Source: Streptomyces sp. f51 (GTDB lineage: Bacteria > Actinomycetota > Actinomycetes > Streptomycetales > Streptomycetaceae). Taken from it: a stretch of 64,000 nt of DNA. Position numbers and translations under genes: made by a program. The notes beneath the pieces were generated by a model. It did not search any database, had not been told where the DNA came from, and saw nothing but the letters and a program-made list of their open reading frames with translations. The stretch is taken from the NCBI RefSeq assembly GCF_037940415.1, contig NZ_CP149798.1, positions 186,001-250,000 of the forward strand. Direction: 5' to 3'. Positions 16,512-24,835 of this stretch are shown here, piece by piece; within the stretch, counting starts at the first letter, position 1, and every line of letters begins with the position of its first letter.

Positions 16512-17002
16512 TCCTCACTCCTCCGTTCCCGGCCGTCGTTCCACCGGCCTCGCCGCGCGATCCCCTGCCGGACCGTCCGGCGGGCGCGCGGTGATGTTCC
16601 TTGTCCTCATGGGCCTCGACTCTTCTCCGGCCGCCTTGCCGGCCGGCCGGCGCCCTCGGATGGTGCGGGGCGGCCTCGGCGGTCGTGTCGTCCGGGCCGT
16701 CGCCGTGCCGAGCGGGCGTCCTTGCCCAGCCCTTCGCCGGTACGCCGGCGGCGCGGTTCCTCCCGGTCCCGGCCGCAGCGGATCTCGCATCCGTTTCCCG
16801 GCCCGGGCGGGTCCTTTCTACGGCTGACCGTGAATCGCCCGCCCAAACCTGGACGTTCGCGCATCCACCGGACTCCGGCACAGCCGTCCCGGCCGGCGAC
16901 GGCACACGAACAGCTCGCGAACCCTTCCGGCCGACGTGTCCCACCCGTACCACCGGCACTTACCGTCAAGTAATATCCGCGGCAGTCCCCGGAGGAGGAA
17001 CC
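16512..17002. other. Divergent intergenic region before the DoxX/peroxiredoxin operon
   Basis: A 491-bp gap between divergent genes. TAATAT at 16971-16976 is an unusually AT-rich patch and a plausible -10 element for the DoxX-like gene, about 27 bases before its start, but no matching -35 is obvious. Nothing else is recognisable. Confidence 0.4.
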
Positions 17003-17383
17003 GTGCCACGGTCCGAACGATCTCCCTTGCTGCTCGCGGGCCTTCTGGCCACCGCGGGCGTCGCCCACTTCGCCGCACCGCGGCAGTTCGACGCCATCGT
17101 CCCGCGCGCGCTCCCGGGCTCGCCCCGGACCTGGACGTACGCGAGCGGTGTCGCCGAACTCGCCCTGGCGGCGGGGGTGGCACTCCCCCGCACGCGCCGG
17201 GTCGCGGCGCTCACCACCGCCGCGTTCTTCGTCGGGGTCTTCCCGGCCAACGTCCAGATGGCGGTGGACTGGCGCCGCCGTCCCGCGCCGCTCAGGGCCG
17301 CGGCTCTCGCGCGGCTCCCGCTCCAGGTGCCGCTCGTACTGTGGGCGCGCGGAGTCGCCCGGTCCGGAAAGGGACAGTCATGA
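17003..17383 (+). CDS. DoxX-like small membrane protein
   Basis: A 126-aa protein with about four hydrophobic segments, ordered as in DoxX/DoxD-like proteins: an N-terminal helix with GVAHFAAPRQFDAIVP, the GVAELALAAGVALP segment, and FFVGVFPANVQMAVDW. GTG 17003 follows GGAGGAGG. It overlaps the peroxiredoxin gene by ATGA, linking it to thiol or oxidative stress defence, as known for actinobacterial DoxX in mycobacteria. Its own activity is unknown. Confidence 0.8.
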   Translation: MPRSERSPLLLAGLLATAGVAHFAAPRQFDAIVPRALPGSPRTWTYASGVAELALAAGVALPRTRRVAALTTAAFFVGVFPANVQMAVDWRRRPAPLRAAALARLPLQVPLVLWARGVARSGKGQS

Positions 17384-17847
17384 CATCTCAGGTGAACGTG
17401 GGCGACCAGGTCGAGGACTTCACGCTGCCGGACGAGACCGGGGTGGAACGGAGCCTGTCCGGACTGCTGGCCGAGGGGCCGGTGGTCCTCTTCTTCTATC
17501 CCGCCGCCCTCACCGCCGGCTGCACCGCCGAGGCCTGCCACTTCCGCGATCTGGCCACGGAGTTCACGGCCGCGGGCGCGCGTCCCGTCGGGATCAGCGG
17601 TGACGCGGTCGACCGGCAGCAGGAGTTCGCCGACCGGCACTCGCTCGGCTTCCCGCTGCTGTCCGACGCCGACGGGACCGTCCGGGAGCGGTTCGGGGTG
17701 AAGCGGGGCTTCAGCCTGGCCCCGACGAAGCGGGTCACCTTCGTCATAGGGAAGGACCGCACCGTGCTCGAAGTGGTCCGCAGCGAGCTGCGCATGAGTG
17801 CCCACGCCGACCGCGCTCTGGCCGCGCTGCGCGAGCACAAGGGCTGA
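17380..17847 (+). CDS. Peroxiredoxin, PrxQ/BCP type
   Basis: A 155-aa thioredoxin-fold peroxidase that reduces hydrogen peroxide and organic hydroperoxides using thiol donors. Peroxidatic Cys48 lies in ALTAGCTAEAC and Cys53, five residues later, is the PrxQ-type resolving cysteine. FFYPAALT and the late Arg in the GFSLAPTKRVTFV region match the family. It is coupled to the DoxX-like gene by a 4-base overlap and is followed by a strong hairpin, so these two genes form the operon. Confidence 0.9.
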   Translation: MTSQVNVGDQVEDFTLPDETGVERSLSGLLAEGPVVLFFYPAALTAGCTAEACHFRDLATEFTAAGARPVGISGDAVDRQQEFADRHSLGFPLLSDADGTVRERFGVKRGFSLAPTKRVTFVIGKDRTVLEVVRSELRMSAHADRALAALREHKG

Positions 17848-17883
17848 GGCGTCAGGGGGTGTTCGGTGACGCCCCCGACCGGA

Positions 17884-17930
17884 GTGAACGGGGCCCGCCC
17901 CTATGCGGATGGAGGGCGGGCCCCGTTCAC
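17884..17930. terminator. Strong hairpin after the peroxiredoxin gene
   Basis: Two perfect 17-bp arms (17884-17900 and 17914-17930, starting GTGAACGGGGCC) enclose a 13-base loop, 36 bases after the stop codon. There is no U-tract, as is common in Streptomyces. The rest of the 17848-18208 gap shows nothing further that I can name. Confidence 0.85.
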
Positions 17931-18208
17931 TGTGCCCCATTCTCGGCACACGCCCCTCCCGCCGACAGGGAGTGCGGCCCGGTGGCGTGGGGACACCGGT
18001 CACACCCCGTGCGCGCCGCGCGCCTCCCGTGTGCGCCCCCTCTCGTACACGCCCCTCACGATCCCGCGCCCGCTCCCCGACGGCACGCCACCGGTTCACC
18101 CCTCCCCCGTTCGACCGGCCTCCGGCGCCCGCGAGGCGGCCTGTCGGGTGCCCGGCCGAACGGTCATGCTGGAGCCGACGCGAAGGAACCACGAGCCACG
18201 GAGGCCCC

Positions 18209-19156
18209 ATGACGGACCGGGCGACATCCCTCGAAGTGAGGCCGGCGGCGGGGCACATCGGCGCCGAGATCACGGGAGTCGACCTGGCGGAGCCGTTGAC
18301 GGACGAGGTCGTGGGCGCGCTCAGGGCGGCGCTGCTGCGCTGGAAGGTGCTGTTCTTCCGCGGCCAGCGGCTCGACCACGCCTCCCACCTCGCCTTCGCC
18401 CGCCGGTTCGGGACGCCCGTACGCCTCCGGTCGCGGGGCAGCGCGTCGCCCGAGGACTTCCCCGAGGTGGAGACGACGGCCGACCGGCTCGAACTGGGCG
18501 GGCGCTACGGCATGGACCACGAGGAGTGGCTGCGCAGGCGACGGCACTCGCTGCTGCGCGGGTGGCACTGCGACCACGGCGCCCGGGTCGATCCGCCGGC
18601 CGCGACGATCCTGCGCGCCGAGACCGTGCCCCCGTACGGCGGGGACACGACCTGGTCGAACCTGGCCGCCGCGTACGCCGGTCTCTCGGCGCCCGTACGG
18701 GCCTTCGCCGACGGCCTGCGCGCCGAGCACCGGCTCGGGGTCGGCTACCAGAGCCGGCCGGGCGACGACGCGTACCTCCGTCGTCTGCTGGACCGTCAGA
18801 TCGCCACCGACCACCCGCTGGTGCGGGTGCACCCGGAGACGGGCGAGCGGATCCTGTTCGTCAACGGCTACTACGTCGAGCAGATCCTCCAGGTGTCCCG
18901 CCCGGAGAGCCGGGCGCTGCTGGACATGCTGCTCGAACAGGCGACCCGGCCCGAGTACACGGTCCGCTTCCGGTGGGAACCGGGCAGTGTGGCCTTCTGG
19001 GACAACCGGGCCACCATCCATCTCGCGCCGAGCGACACCGCCCACCTCGACCACCCCCGGATCATGCACCGGGTGATGCTGGCCGGTGATGTCCCGAGAG
19101 GGGTGGACGGCGAACCGTCGGCGCCGATCGTGGGCAGCGAGCCCGGCCGCTGGTGA
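18209..19156 (+). CDS. TauD/TfdA family Fe(II)/2-oxoglutarate-dependent dioxygenase
   Basis: A 315-aa cytoplasmic oxygenase. The iron ligands are visible as His120-x-Asp122 (WHCDHG) and distal His287 (IMHRVMLAGD); the N-terminal GAEITGVDL and the FFRGQ strand are family hallmarks. Such enzymes hydroxylate taurine, sulfonates, alkyl sulfates, aryloxyacids or natural-product intermediates; no sulfonate transporter is nearby, so the substrate is open. ATG 18209 follows GGAGG. Confidence 0.88.
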   Translation: MTDRATSLEVRPAAGHIGAEITGVDLAEPLTDEVVGALRAALLRWKVLFFRGQRLDHASHLAFARRFGTPVRLRSRGSASPEDFPEVETTADRLELGGRYGMDHEEWLRRRRHSLLRGWHCDHGARVDPPAATILRAETVPPYGGDTTWSNLAAAYAGLSAPVRAFADGLRAEHRLGVGYQSRPGDDAYLRRLLDRQIATDHPLVRVHPETGERILFVNGYYVEQILQVSRPESRALLDMLLEQATRPEYTVRFRWEPGSVAFWDNRATIHLAPSDTAHLDHPRIMHRVMLAGDVPRGVDGEPSAPIVGSEPGRW

Positions 19157-19188
19157 ACCGGGCCGCCCGCGGGCAGCCCGGAGGCCCC

Positions 19189-19213
19189 GGCCCGGCTTCC
19201 GCCGAGCCGGGCC
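19189..19213. terminator. Hairpin between convergent genes
   Basis: GGCCCGGC (19189-19196) pairs with GCCGGGCC (19206-19213) across a 9-base loop, between the stop codons of the dioxygenase and the flavoenzyme. It could terminate transcription from both sides. Confidence 0.65.
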
Positions 19214-19238
19214 GTACGCCGGGAGCGGGCCGCCGCCG

Positions 19239-20708
19239 TCAGAAGACGCCCTGTCCGGGGACGAGGATCCCGCGCGGGTCGTAGGTGTGCCGGGCGGCGG
19301 CGAGCCGTCGGTAGGCGGGGCCGAAGTGCTCGCGCCAGTCCGCCGCGTCGAAGGGGACCGAGCCGACCGGGTAGTGGGTACCGCCCGCCGCGTGGACGGT
19401 GTCGTAGGCGGCCCGGTTGGCCGCGAGGAGACGGTCGACGGTCGCGGTGTCGTCCGGCGGGGTCGTCCGCAGGACGGCCAGCAGATAGGACACCCGGTCG
19501 TCGGGCATGCGCAGCAGCGGGGCGTGCAGCTTCTTGCGCAGCACCGGGTACAGCAGGACGACACCGGGCCCGAGATCCGCCGGCGTGAGGTCAGCGAGCA
19601 GTGACTCGGCCAGCGTCGCCGCCGAGCGGCCCGGCAGCAGCAGGTTCAGCCAGGGGTGGGCGAAGGCCCACAGGCCCGCTTCCTGGAGGGCGGCGACCGA
19701 GGCCGCGAGCCGGTCGAGGAAGTCGTAGTAGCCGAGGTCGCTCACCTGGACCCCGGCGGGATCGTGTCGCAGCCCGCGCAGCAGCGCCGTGTCGTCGGGG
19801 GCGGGTCCGACGGGGGGACCGTAGGCGACGGCTTCGATGACATAGCCGCGGAAGGCCCCGTCGGCGTCGGCGCTCACCTGGCCCTCGACATAGCCGAACC
19901 GGCCCTCCTCGACGAGCAGGCGCTGGTCGTCGAGGAAGGTGCGCAGGTCGTCGTACGGGAGGAGGTAGTGCCGTACGGTCGCGGGCGCGGGGACGAGGCG
20001 CAGCGTGGCGCCGACGATGATCGCGCACTGGCCGAGTCCGGCGAGCACGGCGTGGAACAGCTCGGGGTGGCGGTCCGGGGAGCAGCGGACGAGGTCGCCC
20101 GCCCCGGTGACGACCTGGAGTTCCGTCACGTTGTCGACCTGGGCGCCCTGCTGGTGGGTCTGGCCGCCGATGCCGCCGACCGACAGGGTTCCGCCGACGG
20201 AGAGTTCGAGGTAGTCGGTGAAGGTGGGCGGGGTGAGTCCGTGGGCCAGGGTGGCCCTGGCGACCTGGCTCCAGCGGACTCCCGCGCCGACGGTGACCGT
20301 AGTGGCGCCCGGCCCGACCGGGCCGATCGACGCGAGCGGCGCGGTCTCGATGATCAGGCCGCCGTCGACCTGTGCCTGCCCCTGCGTGGCGTGGCCCTGG
20401 CCGCGCGGTGCGACGGACAGTCCGTGCTCGTTGCAGAAGCGGACCATGGCGACGATGTCGCGGACCGAGCCGGGCCGCAGCACGGCGGCCGGACGCCGGT
20501 GGACGATGTGGCCGAAGTCGTCGGCGTCCGCCGCGAGGGAGGCGTCGTCGGTGTGCACGCTGCCGTCGAGCCGCGGGAGGCGGGCGAGGCCGTTCGCACG
20601 GGTGGTGGTGGCCGCCCAGCTGCGGGTGAAGGGATCGAATCCGACGACCGCGGCGCCGGCCGCGGCCAGGCCCTGAAGTGCGGTACGTCGCGAGGGTGTC
20701 CGGGGCAT
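19239..20708 (-). CDS. Tat-exported FAD-linked oxidase, cytokinin dehydrogenase-like
   Basis: A 489-aa protein with a twin-arginine leader (SRRTALQGLAAAG). The FAD domain has the covalent-attachment loop RGQGHATQGQ (His106, matching the CKX GHS histidine). TDYLELSVGGTLSVGG puts Asp165 at the catalytic base position of plant cytokinin dehydrogenases. YYDFLDRL, GLWAFAHPWLNLLLPG and the C-terminal YDPRGILVPGQ also match that family. Such enzymes oxidatively remove the isoprenoid side chain of cytokinins. ATG 20708 follows GGAGGAG. Substrate is inferred; another secondary amine or alcohol remains possible. Confidence 0.8.
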   Translation of the reverse strand: MPRTPSRRTALQGLAAAGAAVVGFDPFTRSWAATTTRANGLARLPRLDGSVHTDDASLAADADDFGHIVHRRPAAVLRPGSVRDIVAMVRFCNEHGLSVAPRGQGHATQGQAQVDGGLIIETAPLASIGPVGPGATTVTVGAGVRWSQVARATLAHGLTPPTFTDYLELSVGGTLSVGGIGGQTHQQGAQVDNVTELQVVTGAGDLVRCSPDRHPELFHAVLAGLGQCAIIVGATLRLVPAPATVRHYLLPYDDLRTFLDDQRLLVEEGRFGYVEGQVSADADGAFRGYVIEAVAYGPPVGPAPDDTALLRGLRHDPAGVQVSDLGYYDFLDRLAASVAALQEAGLWAFAHPWLNLLLPGRSAATLAESLLADLTPADLGPGVVLLYPVLRKKLHAPLLRMPDDRVSYLLAVLRTTPPDDTATVDRLLAANRAAYDTVHAAGGTHYPVGSVPFDAADWREHFGPAYRRLAAARHTYDPRGILVPGQGVF

Positions 20709-20818
20709 GCGCTCCTCCAGGGGCGGCCGTTTCGAGATCAACTGGGGCCGAGTGTATGGGACTTGGGAGTCCCTGGGGCCGGATGATCCGAACGCGTGCC
20801 CTGGTGCGAGCCTGTCGC

Positions 20819-21207
20819 CACCGAAGCTGCCCGCCGACGCCCGGACACCGCGCCGAAGGTGGCCGCTGGTGTCCTGGCACCGCGCCGAAGGTGGCCGCCG
20901 GTGTCCTGGTGCCGATCCCGACGTGCCCACTGGAGCGTCGTGCAGCCGCCGAACCTGCCCGCCCGCGCCGGAGTGCCGCACCGAACGCGCGCGCCTGCCG
21001 CCGGCGAAGCTGCCCGCCGACGCCCGGGTGCCGCGCCGAACATGCCCTCCGGTGCCCTGGTGCCGCACCGGACAAGCCCGCCGGCGCACGGGTGCCGCAC
21101 CGAACACGCCCTCCGGTGCCCTGGCGCCGCACCGAACAAGCCCGTCGCCCGGGCACCGCGCCGAAGCTGCCCGCCGGTGTCCGGGGGCCGCGCCGAACGG
21201 CGGCGTC
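20819..21207. repeat. Degenerate 32-bp minisatellite, about 12 units
   Basis: Imperfect units of about 32 bp, each starting near CACCGAA or CGCCGAA and ending near GGTGCCG, run through most of the gap between the flavoenzyme and the flotillin gene. Neighbouring copies differ at several positions and a few are shortened. A 32-bp period shifts the frame each unit, so the Arg-rich frames crossing it are not genes. There are no unique spacers between units. Confidence 0.8.
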
Positions 21208-21257
21208 CGCCGCCCCGGTTGGGACGGCGGACGCGGTGAACCGTGGTGCGGGGTCCG

Positions 21258-22445
21258 TCAGTTCGAGGAACCCTTGGGCTCGTCACCGTCCACGTCGACC
21301 GGCGTGCGGCTGTAACCGGGGAGCGCGAGCGGGCCGTTCGCCTTCGCGGCACCGTTCTCCGAGTTCTGCCCGCCCAGGTTCTGGCGGACCGAGTCGAGGA
21401 TGGTCAGGCCCTGCGCGACCAGCCCGGCAGCGATCTCGCCGAGACCGTCGGCGCCGTTGAGGACGTTGACGTTCGCGCCCGCGAGACCGCCGGCCGCCTC
21501 CTTGACGATCAGCGGCAGCTGGTCGATCAGCATACGGTCGAGCGCGACCCGGTCGTGCGAGGCGGCCGCCTCGGCCTGGATCTTCATGCGCTCGGCGTCG
21601 GCGATGGCGAGGACCTTGATCCGCTCGGCCTCGGCCTCGGCCGGCTTGACGACCTCGGCGACCAGCTGCTGCTGACGCAACTGGGCGGCCCGCTGGGCGA
21701 GTTCGGTCTGCGCCGCGAGGACCTCCTGCTGCGCGTGGGCCTGGGCGAGCGGACCCGCCTGGGCGGCCTGCGCCTGGGCGCGGTCCACCTCGGCCGAGTA
21801 CTCCGCCTGCACGATGGCCGTCTGCCGGGCGTACTCGGCCTGGTTGCGCGCCGCCACCTGCTGCGCCTCGACGGAGGCCTGCGTGGCCTGCGCCTGGGCG
21901 ATCTGGGCCTGTCGCTGGATGGCCGCCTTGTGCGGGGCGGACATCGCGTCGATGTAGCCGGTGTCGCCGTCGTCGATCGACTGGATCTGGAGCGAGTCGA
22001 CTATCAGGCCGATCTTCGCCATCTCCAGCTTCGAGGTGTCGAGCACCTCGGCGGCGAGCTTCTGCCGCTCGGTGACGATCTCCTCGACCGTCATCGAACC
22101 GATGATGGACCGCAGATGGCCCGCGAAGATCCGGCCCGTCAGGACCGACATCTGGTCCTGGTCGGACAGGAAGCGCTGGCCCGCGTTGATGATGCTCTCG
22201 GTGTCGTTGCCGACCTTGAACGCGATCACGGCACGGACGTGCAGTGAGATGCCCTGCTTCGTGACGCAGGTCTCGGTGACCTCCGCCTCGCACATGGACA
22301 GCGTCAGGAACCGGGTCTTACGGAAGACGGGCAGCACGAACTTGCCGTGCCCCGTCACCACTCGGAACGGCGCGCCCCCCAGTCCCCGCCTGCCACCCGA
22401 GATCAACATCGCCTCATCGGGAGCGGGTACGCGATAACCGAACAT
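21258..22445 (-). CDS. Flotillin-like SPFH-domain protein
   Basis: A 395-aa protein with an N-terminal SPFH/band 7 domain (about 20-190, including VTKQGISLHVRAVIAFKVG) and a long Ala/Gln/Glu-rich helix (about 200-330) typical of flotillins. Flotillins scaffold ordered membrane microdomains and influence secretion and signalling. The short hydrophobic N-terminus lacks a clear transmembrane helix. ATG 22445 follows AAGGAG. A small gene ends 11 bases upstream, in the place where NfeD-type partners usually sit. Confidence 0.88.
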   Translation of the reverse strand: MFGYRVPAPDEAMLISGGRRGLGGAPFRVVTGHGKFVLPVFRKTRFLTLSMCEAEVTETCVTKQGISLHVRAVIAFKVGNDTESIINAGQRFLSDQDQMSVLTGRIFAGHLRSIIGSMTVEEIVTERQKLAAEVLDTSKLEMAKIGLIVDSLQIQSIDDGDTGYIDAMSAPHKAAIQRQAQIAQAQATQASVEAQQVAARNQAEYARQTAIVQAEYSAEVDRAQAQAAQAGPLAQAHAQQEVLAAQTELAQRAAQLRQQQLVAEVVKPAEAEAERIKVLAIADAERMKIQAEAAASHDRVALDRMLIDQLPLIVKEAAGGLAGANVNVLNGADGLGEIAAGLVAQGLTILDSVRQNLGGQNSENGAAKANGPLALPGYSRTPVDVDGDEPKGSSN

Positions 22446-22456
22446 GCTTCTCCTTC

Positions 22457-22708
22457 TCAACCGGCGCCGACGGCGTCGCCGTCGAGCGCGTCCAGCGGAT
22501 CGGCCCACTCGATGACGTCGACCTCACGGCATCCCCTGGACTCGATCACCAGCACGGTCGCCCCCTTGGGCAGGGGTTCCCGGGACCAGGCGTGGAAGGT
22601 CTCGGATCCGCCTCTCACACGCACCAGGATCTCGCCGGGACCGGCGGTTCCCCGGGTGCCGATGAGCAGTTCCCCCGTGCAGCCGATCACGGCTTCGTCC
22701 TGCACCAC
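22457..22708 (-). CDS. Small protein upstream of flotillin (NfeD-like position)
   Basis: An 83-aa beta-rich protein. The pattern IGCTGELLIGTRGTAGPGEILV followed by LPKGATVLVIESRG looks like a short OB-fold, similar to the C-terminal NfeD domain that pairs with flotillins. Identification rests mainly on this pattern and on the 11-base spacing to the flotillin gene. GTG 22708 and GTG 22705 are both possible starts. Confidence 0.65.
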   Translation of the reverse strand: MVQDEAVIGCTGELLIGTRGTAGPGEILVRVRGGSETFHAWSREPLPKGATVLVIESRGCREVDVIEWADPLDALDGDAVGAG

Positions 22709-22910
22709 AGCCGGCCACCCCCCATCACTCTGAATCTGCCTCTGACCTTAGACCCAGCCGTTCCCGGGGCAGGTACGCCCCCCGTCCTTCGACGGCCCCT
22801 CGACCGGGGGGCGCGCCGGGTGTCTCAGGAGAAGTGTGGGCTCAACACGGGTGAAGCGATAGGTCTTGCCGCCGGTCGGGACGACAACGTTGCCGTCCGG
22901 AGACATGCGT

Positions 22911-22954
22911 GAGCCCGGCGGCTCACGCGGGAGGCTGAGTGTGCCGCCGGGCTC
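22911..22954. terminator. Hairpin downstream of the chaplin gene (distal)
   Basis: GAGCCCGGCGGC (22911-22922) pairs perfectly with GCCGCCGGGCTC (22943-22954) across a 20-base loop. With the adjacent hairpin at 22969-22995 it forms a tandem pair. The rest of the 22709-23010 gap shows nothing else. Confidence 0.7.
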
Positions 22955-22968
22955 GGAGCGGGCCGCGG

Positions 22969-22995
22969 GGGTCCGGGCGGTGACCGCCCGGACCC
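22969..22995 (-). terminator. Chaplin gene terminator hairpin
   Basis: GGGTCCGGGCGG (22969-22980), loop TGA, CCGCCCGGACCC (22984-22995) form a perfect 12-bp stem 15 bases beyond the chaplin stop codon. It is a very stable structure and a likely intrinsic terminator. Confidence 0.85.
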
Positions 22996-23010
22996 GCGAA
23001 CCGTCGGCCG

Positions 23011-23247
23011 TCAGTTGTTGGTGCAGGTGTTTCCGGCGGCCGGGTTCAGCAGAGCCACCACGTTGACCGTGGTTCCACACAGGTTCACGGGGATGTTGAC
23101 GGGGATCTGGATGACGTTGCCGGACAGGACTCCGGGACTGTTCGCAGCTGCACCGACCACCGGTACGGGGTCGGCGGCGGCGGTCCCGGCGGTGGCCAGC
23201 AGGGCGACGCTGGCAAGTCCGGCGGCGGCCATCAGACGAATACGCAT
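23011..23247 (-). CDS. Short chaplin
   Basis: A 78-aa secreted protein: Sec signal peptide (MRIRLMAAAGLASVALLA, cleavage near TAAAD) then one chaplin domain with SPGVLSGNVIQIPV, NLCGTTVNVV and NPAAGNTC, including the two conserved cysteines. Short chaplins assemble into amyloid-like surfactant fibres that let aerial hyphae break the water surface and coat spores. There is no sorting signal. ATG 23247 follows GGAG. It stands alone, with strong terminators behind it. Confidence 0.95.
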   Translation of the reverse strand: MRIRLMAAAGLASVALLATAGTAAADPVPVVGAAANSPGVLSGNVIQIPVNIPVNLCGTTVNVVALLNPAAGNTCTNN

Positions 23248-23443
23248 TCCAAGCTCCGTTCATTCGCAGTGGTGCGAGCTCCTCCACCATCACCTTTGCG
23301 AACAATTACCGACATTCCAGCGCAGCCGAACGGGGGTTCGCCCCGTGCGGCAGCCAGGAGGCGGGCCGGGGCCGGAACGCGTCGCGCGGGGCGTACGGAA
23401 TGCCCGTAGCGTGAATACAGACCCGGTGGAACAGGGAGAAACC

Positions 23444-23650
23444 ATGACAACAAGCCAGCCCGACGCGTCCGTGCCCTCCGATGACAGGGCGACCCCCGAC
23501 ACGCTGCTGCACACCGGGACGGAGGGCCCGGTGACGGCCGAGGACCTGGTCCTCGCCGCGGGTCGCGACGTCACACCGCAGAACCTCGCCTGGGCCGAGC
23601 GCAAGCTCGCGGAGGAGGGTTCCGCGGCGGTGGACAAGCTACTGCCCTAG
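23444..23650 (+). CDS. Small acidic hypothetical protein
   Basis: A 68-aa soluble protein, divergent from the chaplin gene. The N-terminal half is polar and probably disordered; the second half has GPVTAEDLVLAAGRDVT and LAWAERKLAEEG, which look like two short helices. ATG 23444 follows GGGAGA. It resembles small conserved Streptomyces proteins of unknown role. Confidence 0.65.
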   Translation: MTTSQPDASVPSDDRATPDTLLHTGTEGPVTAEDLVLAAGRDVTPQNLAWAERKLAEEGSAAVDKLLP

Positions 23651-23723
23651 GGCGCGGCAGGACGGCCCCGGGCCGGCTCCGATGCGGTGGAGCCGACCCG
23701 GGATCTGCGCGCGAGGGGGCGGG

Positions 23724-24374
23724 TCAGGCGGCGGGGCACTCCTTCCATGCCAGGTGGTAGACGGTGCTGATGTCGCCGTCCGTCGAGTCCATGGTCATGA
23801 AGCTGGAGCTGCCGGGCGTCGAGGTGCCCGCGTTGACGCGGAGCTCGGTGTTGATGTTGAAGTTGCGCTGAACGCCACAGGGCGCCCAGACCAGTTGGGC
23901 CCAGTCCGTGGTGTCCGTGGACTGCCAGTCGTCGCCGTACGGGCCGCGGAAGGGGTGGGTGATGGAGGCGGTGTTCGAGGATCCCTGGAAGTAGTACGAG
24001 GCCTTCTCGGTGCTGCTGGCGCCCGCCTGGAGCGAGGCGAAGCCGCGGTAGTCCGCGCTGGCGATGGCGTAGGTGAAGCCCTGCGGAACATGCACGATCA
24101 GGTTGAGCTGGCAGTTCTTGCGGAACGCGGTGGGGTCGGCGTTGCCTCCGACCTGGGCGAGGTAGTCGCTGTAGGTCACCGTGAAGGCGGTGTTGTCCGG
24201 GGAGACGGCGACGGCCGCCGTGCCGGCGGGACAGCCGGACCCGTTGACCGTGGCGACACTGATGACGATCTTGTCCGGGGGCGGGTCCTGGATACCGGAG
24301 GACGGGCTCGACAGGGGAAGCGCTGTGGCGAACAGGGCGGCGATAGCGCCACCCATGAACAGGCCACCGGCCAT
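23724..24374 (-). CDS. Secreted DUF4360-type protein
   Basis: A 216-aa exported protein. The signal peptide is MAGGLFMGGAIAALFATALP; the mature part has CPAGTAAVAVSPDNTAFTV, a Cys-containing NCQLNLIVHVPQGF strand and a third pair of cysteines (PCGVQRNF, KECPAA), as in DUF4360 proteins found in actinobacteria and fungi. Function is unknown; the beta-rich fold and cysteines suggest an extracellular binding protein. ATG 24374 follows GGAG. Confidence 0.8.
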   Translation of the reverse strand: MAGGLFMGGAIAALFATALPLSSPSSGIQDPPPDKIVISVATVNGSGCPAGTAAVAVSPDNTAFTVTYSDYLAQVGGNADPTAFRKNCQLNLIVHVPQGFTYAIASADYRGFASLQAGASSTEKASYYFQGSSNTASITHPFRGPYGDDWQSTDTTDWAQLVWAPCGVQRNFNINTELRVNAGTSTPGSSSFMTMDSTDGDISTVYHLAWKECPAA

Positions 24375-24835
24375 GGTGCTCCAATCCGTTGCGTCGGTGT
24401 TCCGGCGGCGGCACACGGGCACGCCGCCATGAATGGGGGGTGCGGCTCCCCGAACGGACGGGGAACCGTCGCTGACCAGTGCGGTGGATCAAGCGCGGCT
24501 CGTTTACACATGCGCATGACAAATTCGCAGGCGCGAGCCACTCCCGGTTGTGAAGGAGCAGTGAAGGCCGGGAGCGACGAAATCGTACGTAAGGCCGGTC
24601 GTGGCGGACAGGGCCTTCTCCGGCCATTCGATACGCGCCGTTCACACCCGCCGCCACGGTCACGGGGCCCGTTCACCGCCGTTCACGCCACCTGCGCACG
24701 TTCGTCCACGGGCCGGGCGGCCCGATGTCCACGGGCGGTCGCCCCTCCGTCCCCGGGCGGGCCGGGAGACGACGGGAGCGTGTGAATCACCCGCCCCCTC
24801 AGCGCGTCCCGGACACCCCTGCGACACTGAGACAC
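24375..24835. other. Divergent intergenic region
   Basis: A 461-bp gap between the DUF4360 gene and a divergent membrane-protein gene. CATGCGCATG at 24509-24518 is a perfect 10-bp palindrome in an AT-richer stretch and could be a binding site. I see no supported coding frame. Confidence 0.45.

Noticed and set aside
20819..21207. Possible CRISPR array in the 32-bp repeat region
   Set aside because: Units are directly adjacent with no unique spacers, are imperfect throughout, and no cas genes are present.
20738..21352. Several Arg-rich open frames across the minisatellite
   Set aside because: They arise from the repeat in shifted frames, have no ribosome binding sites and show no domain.
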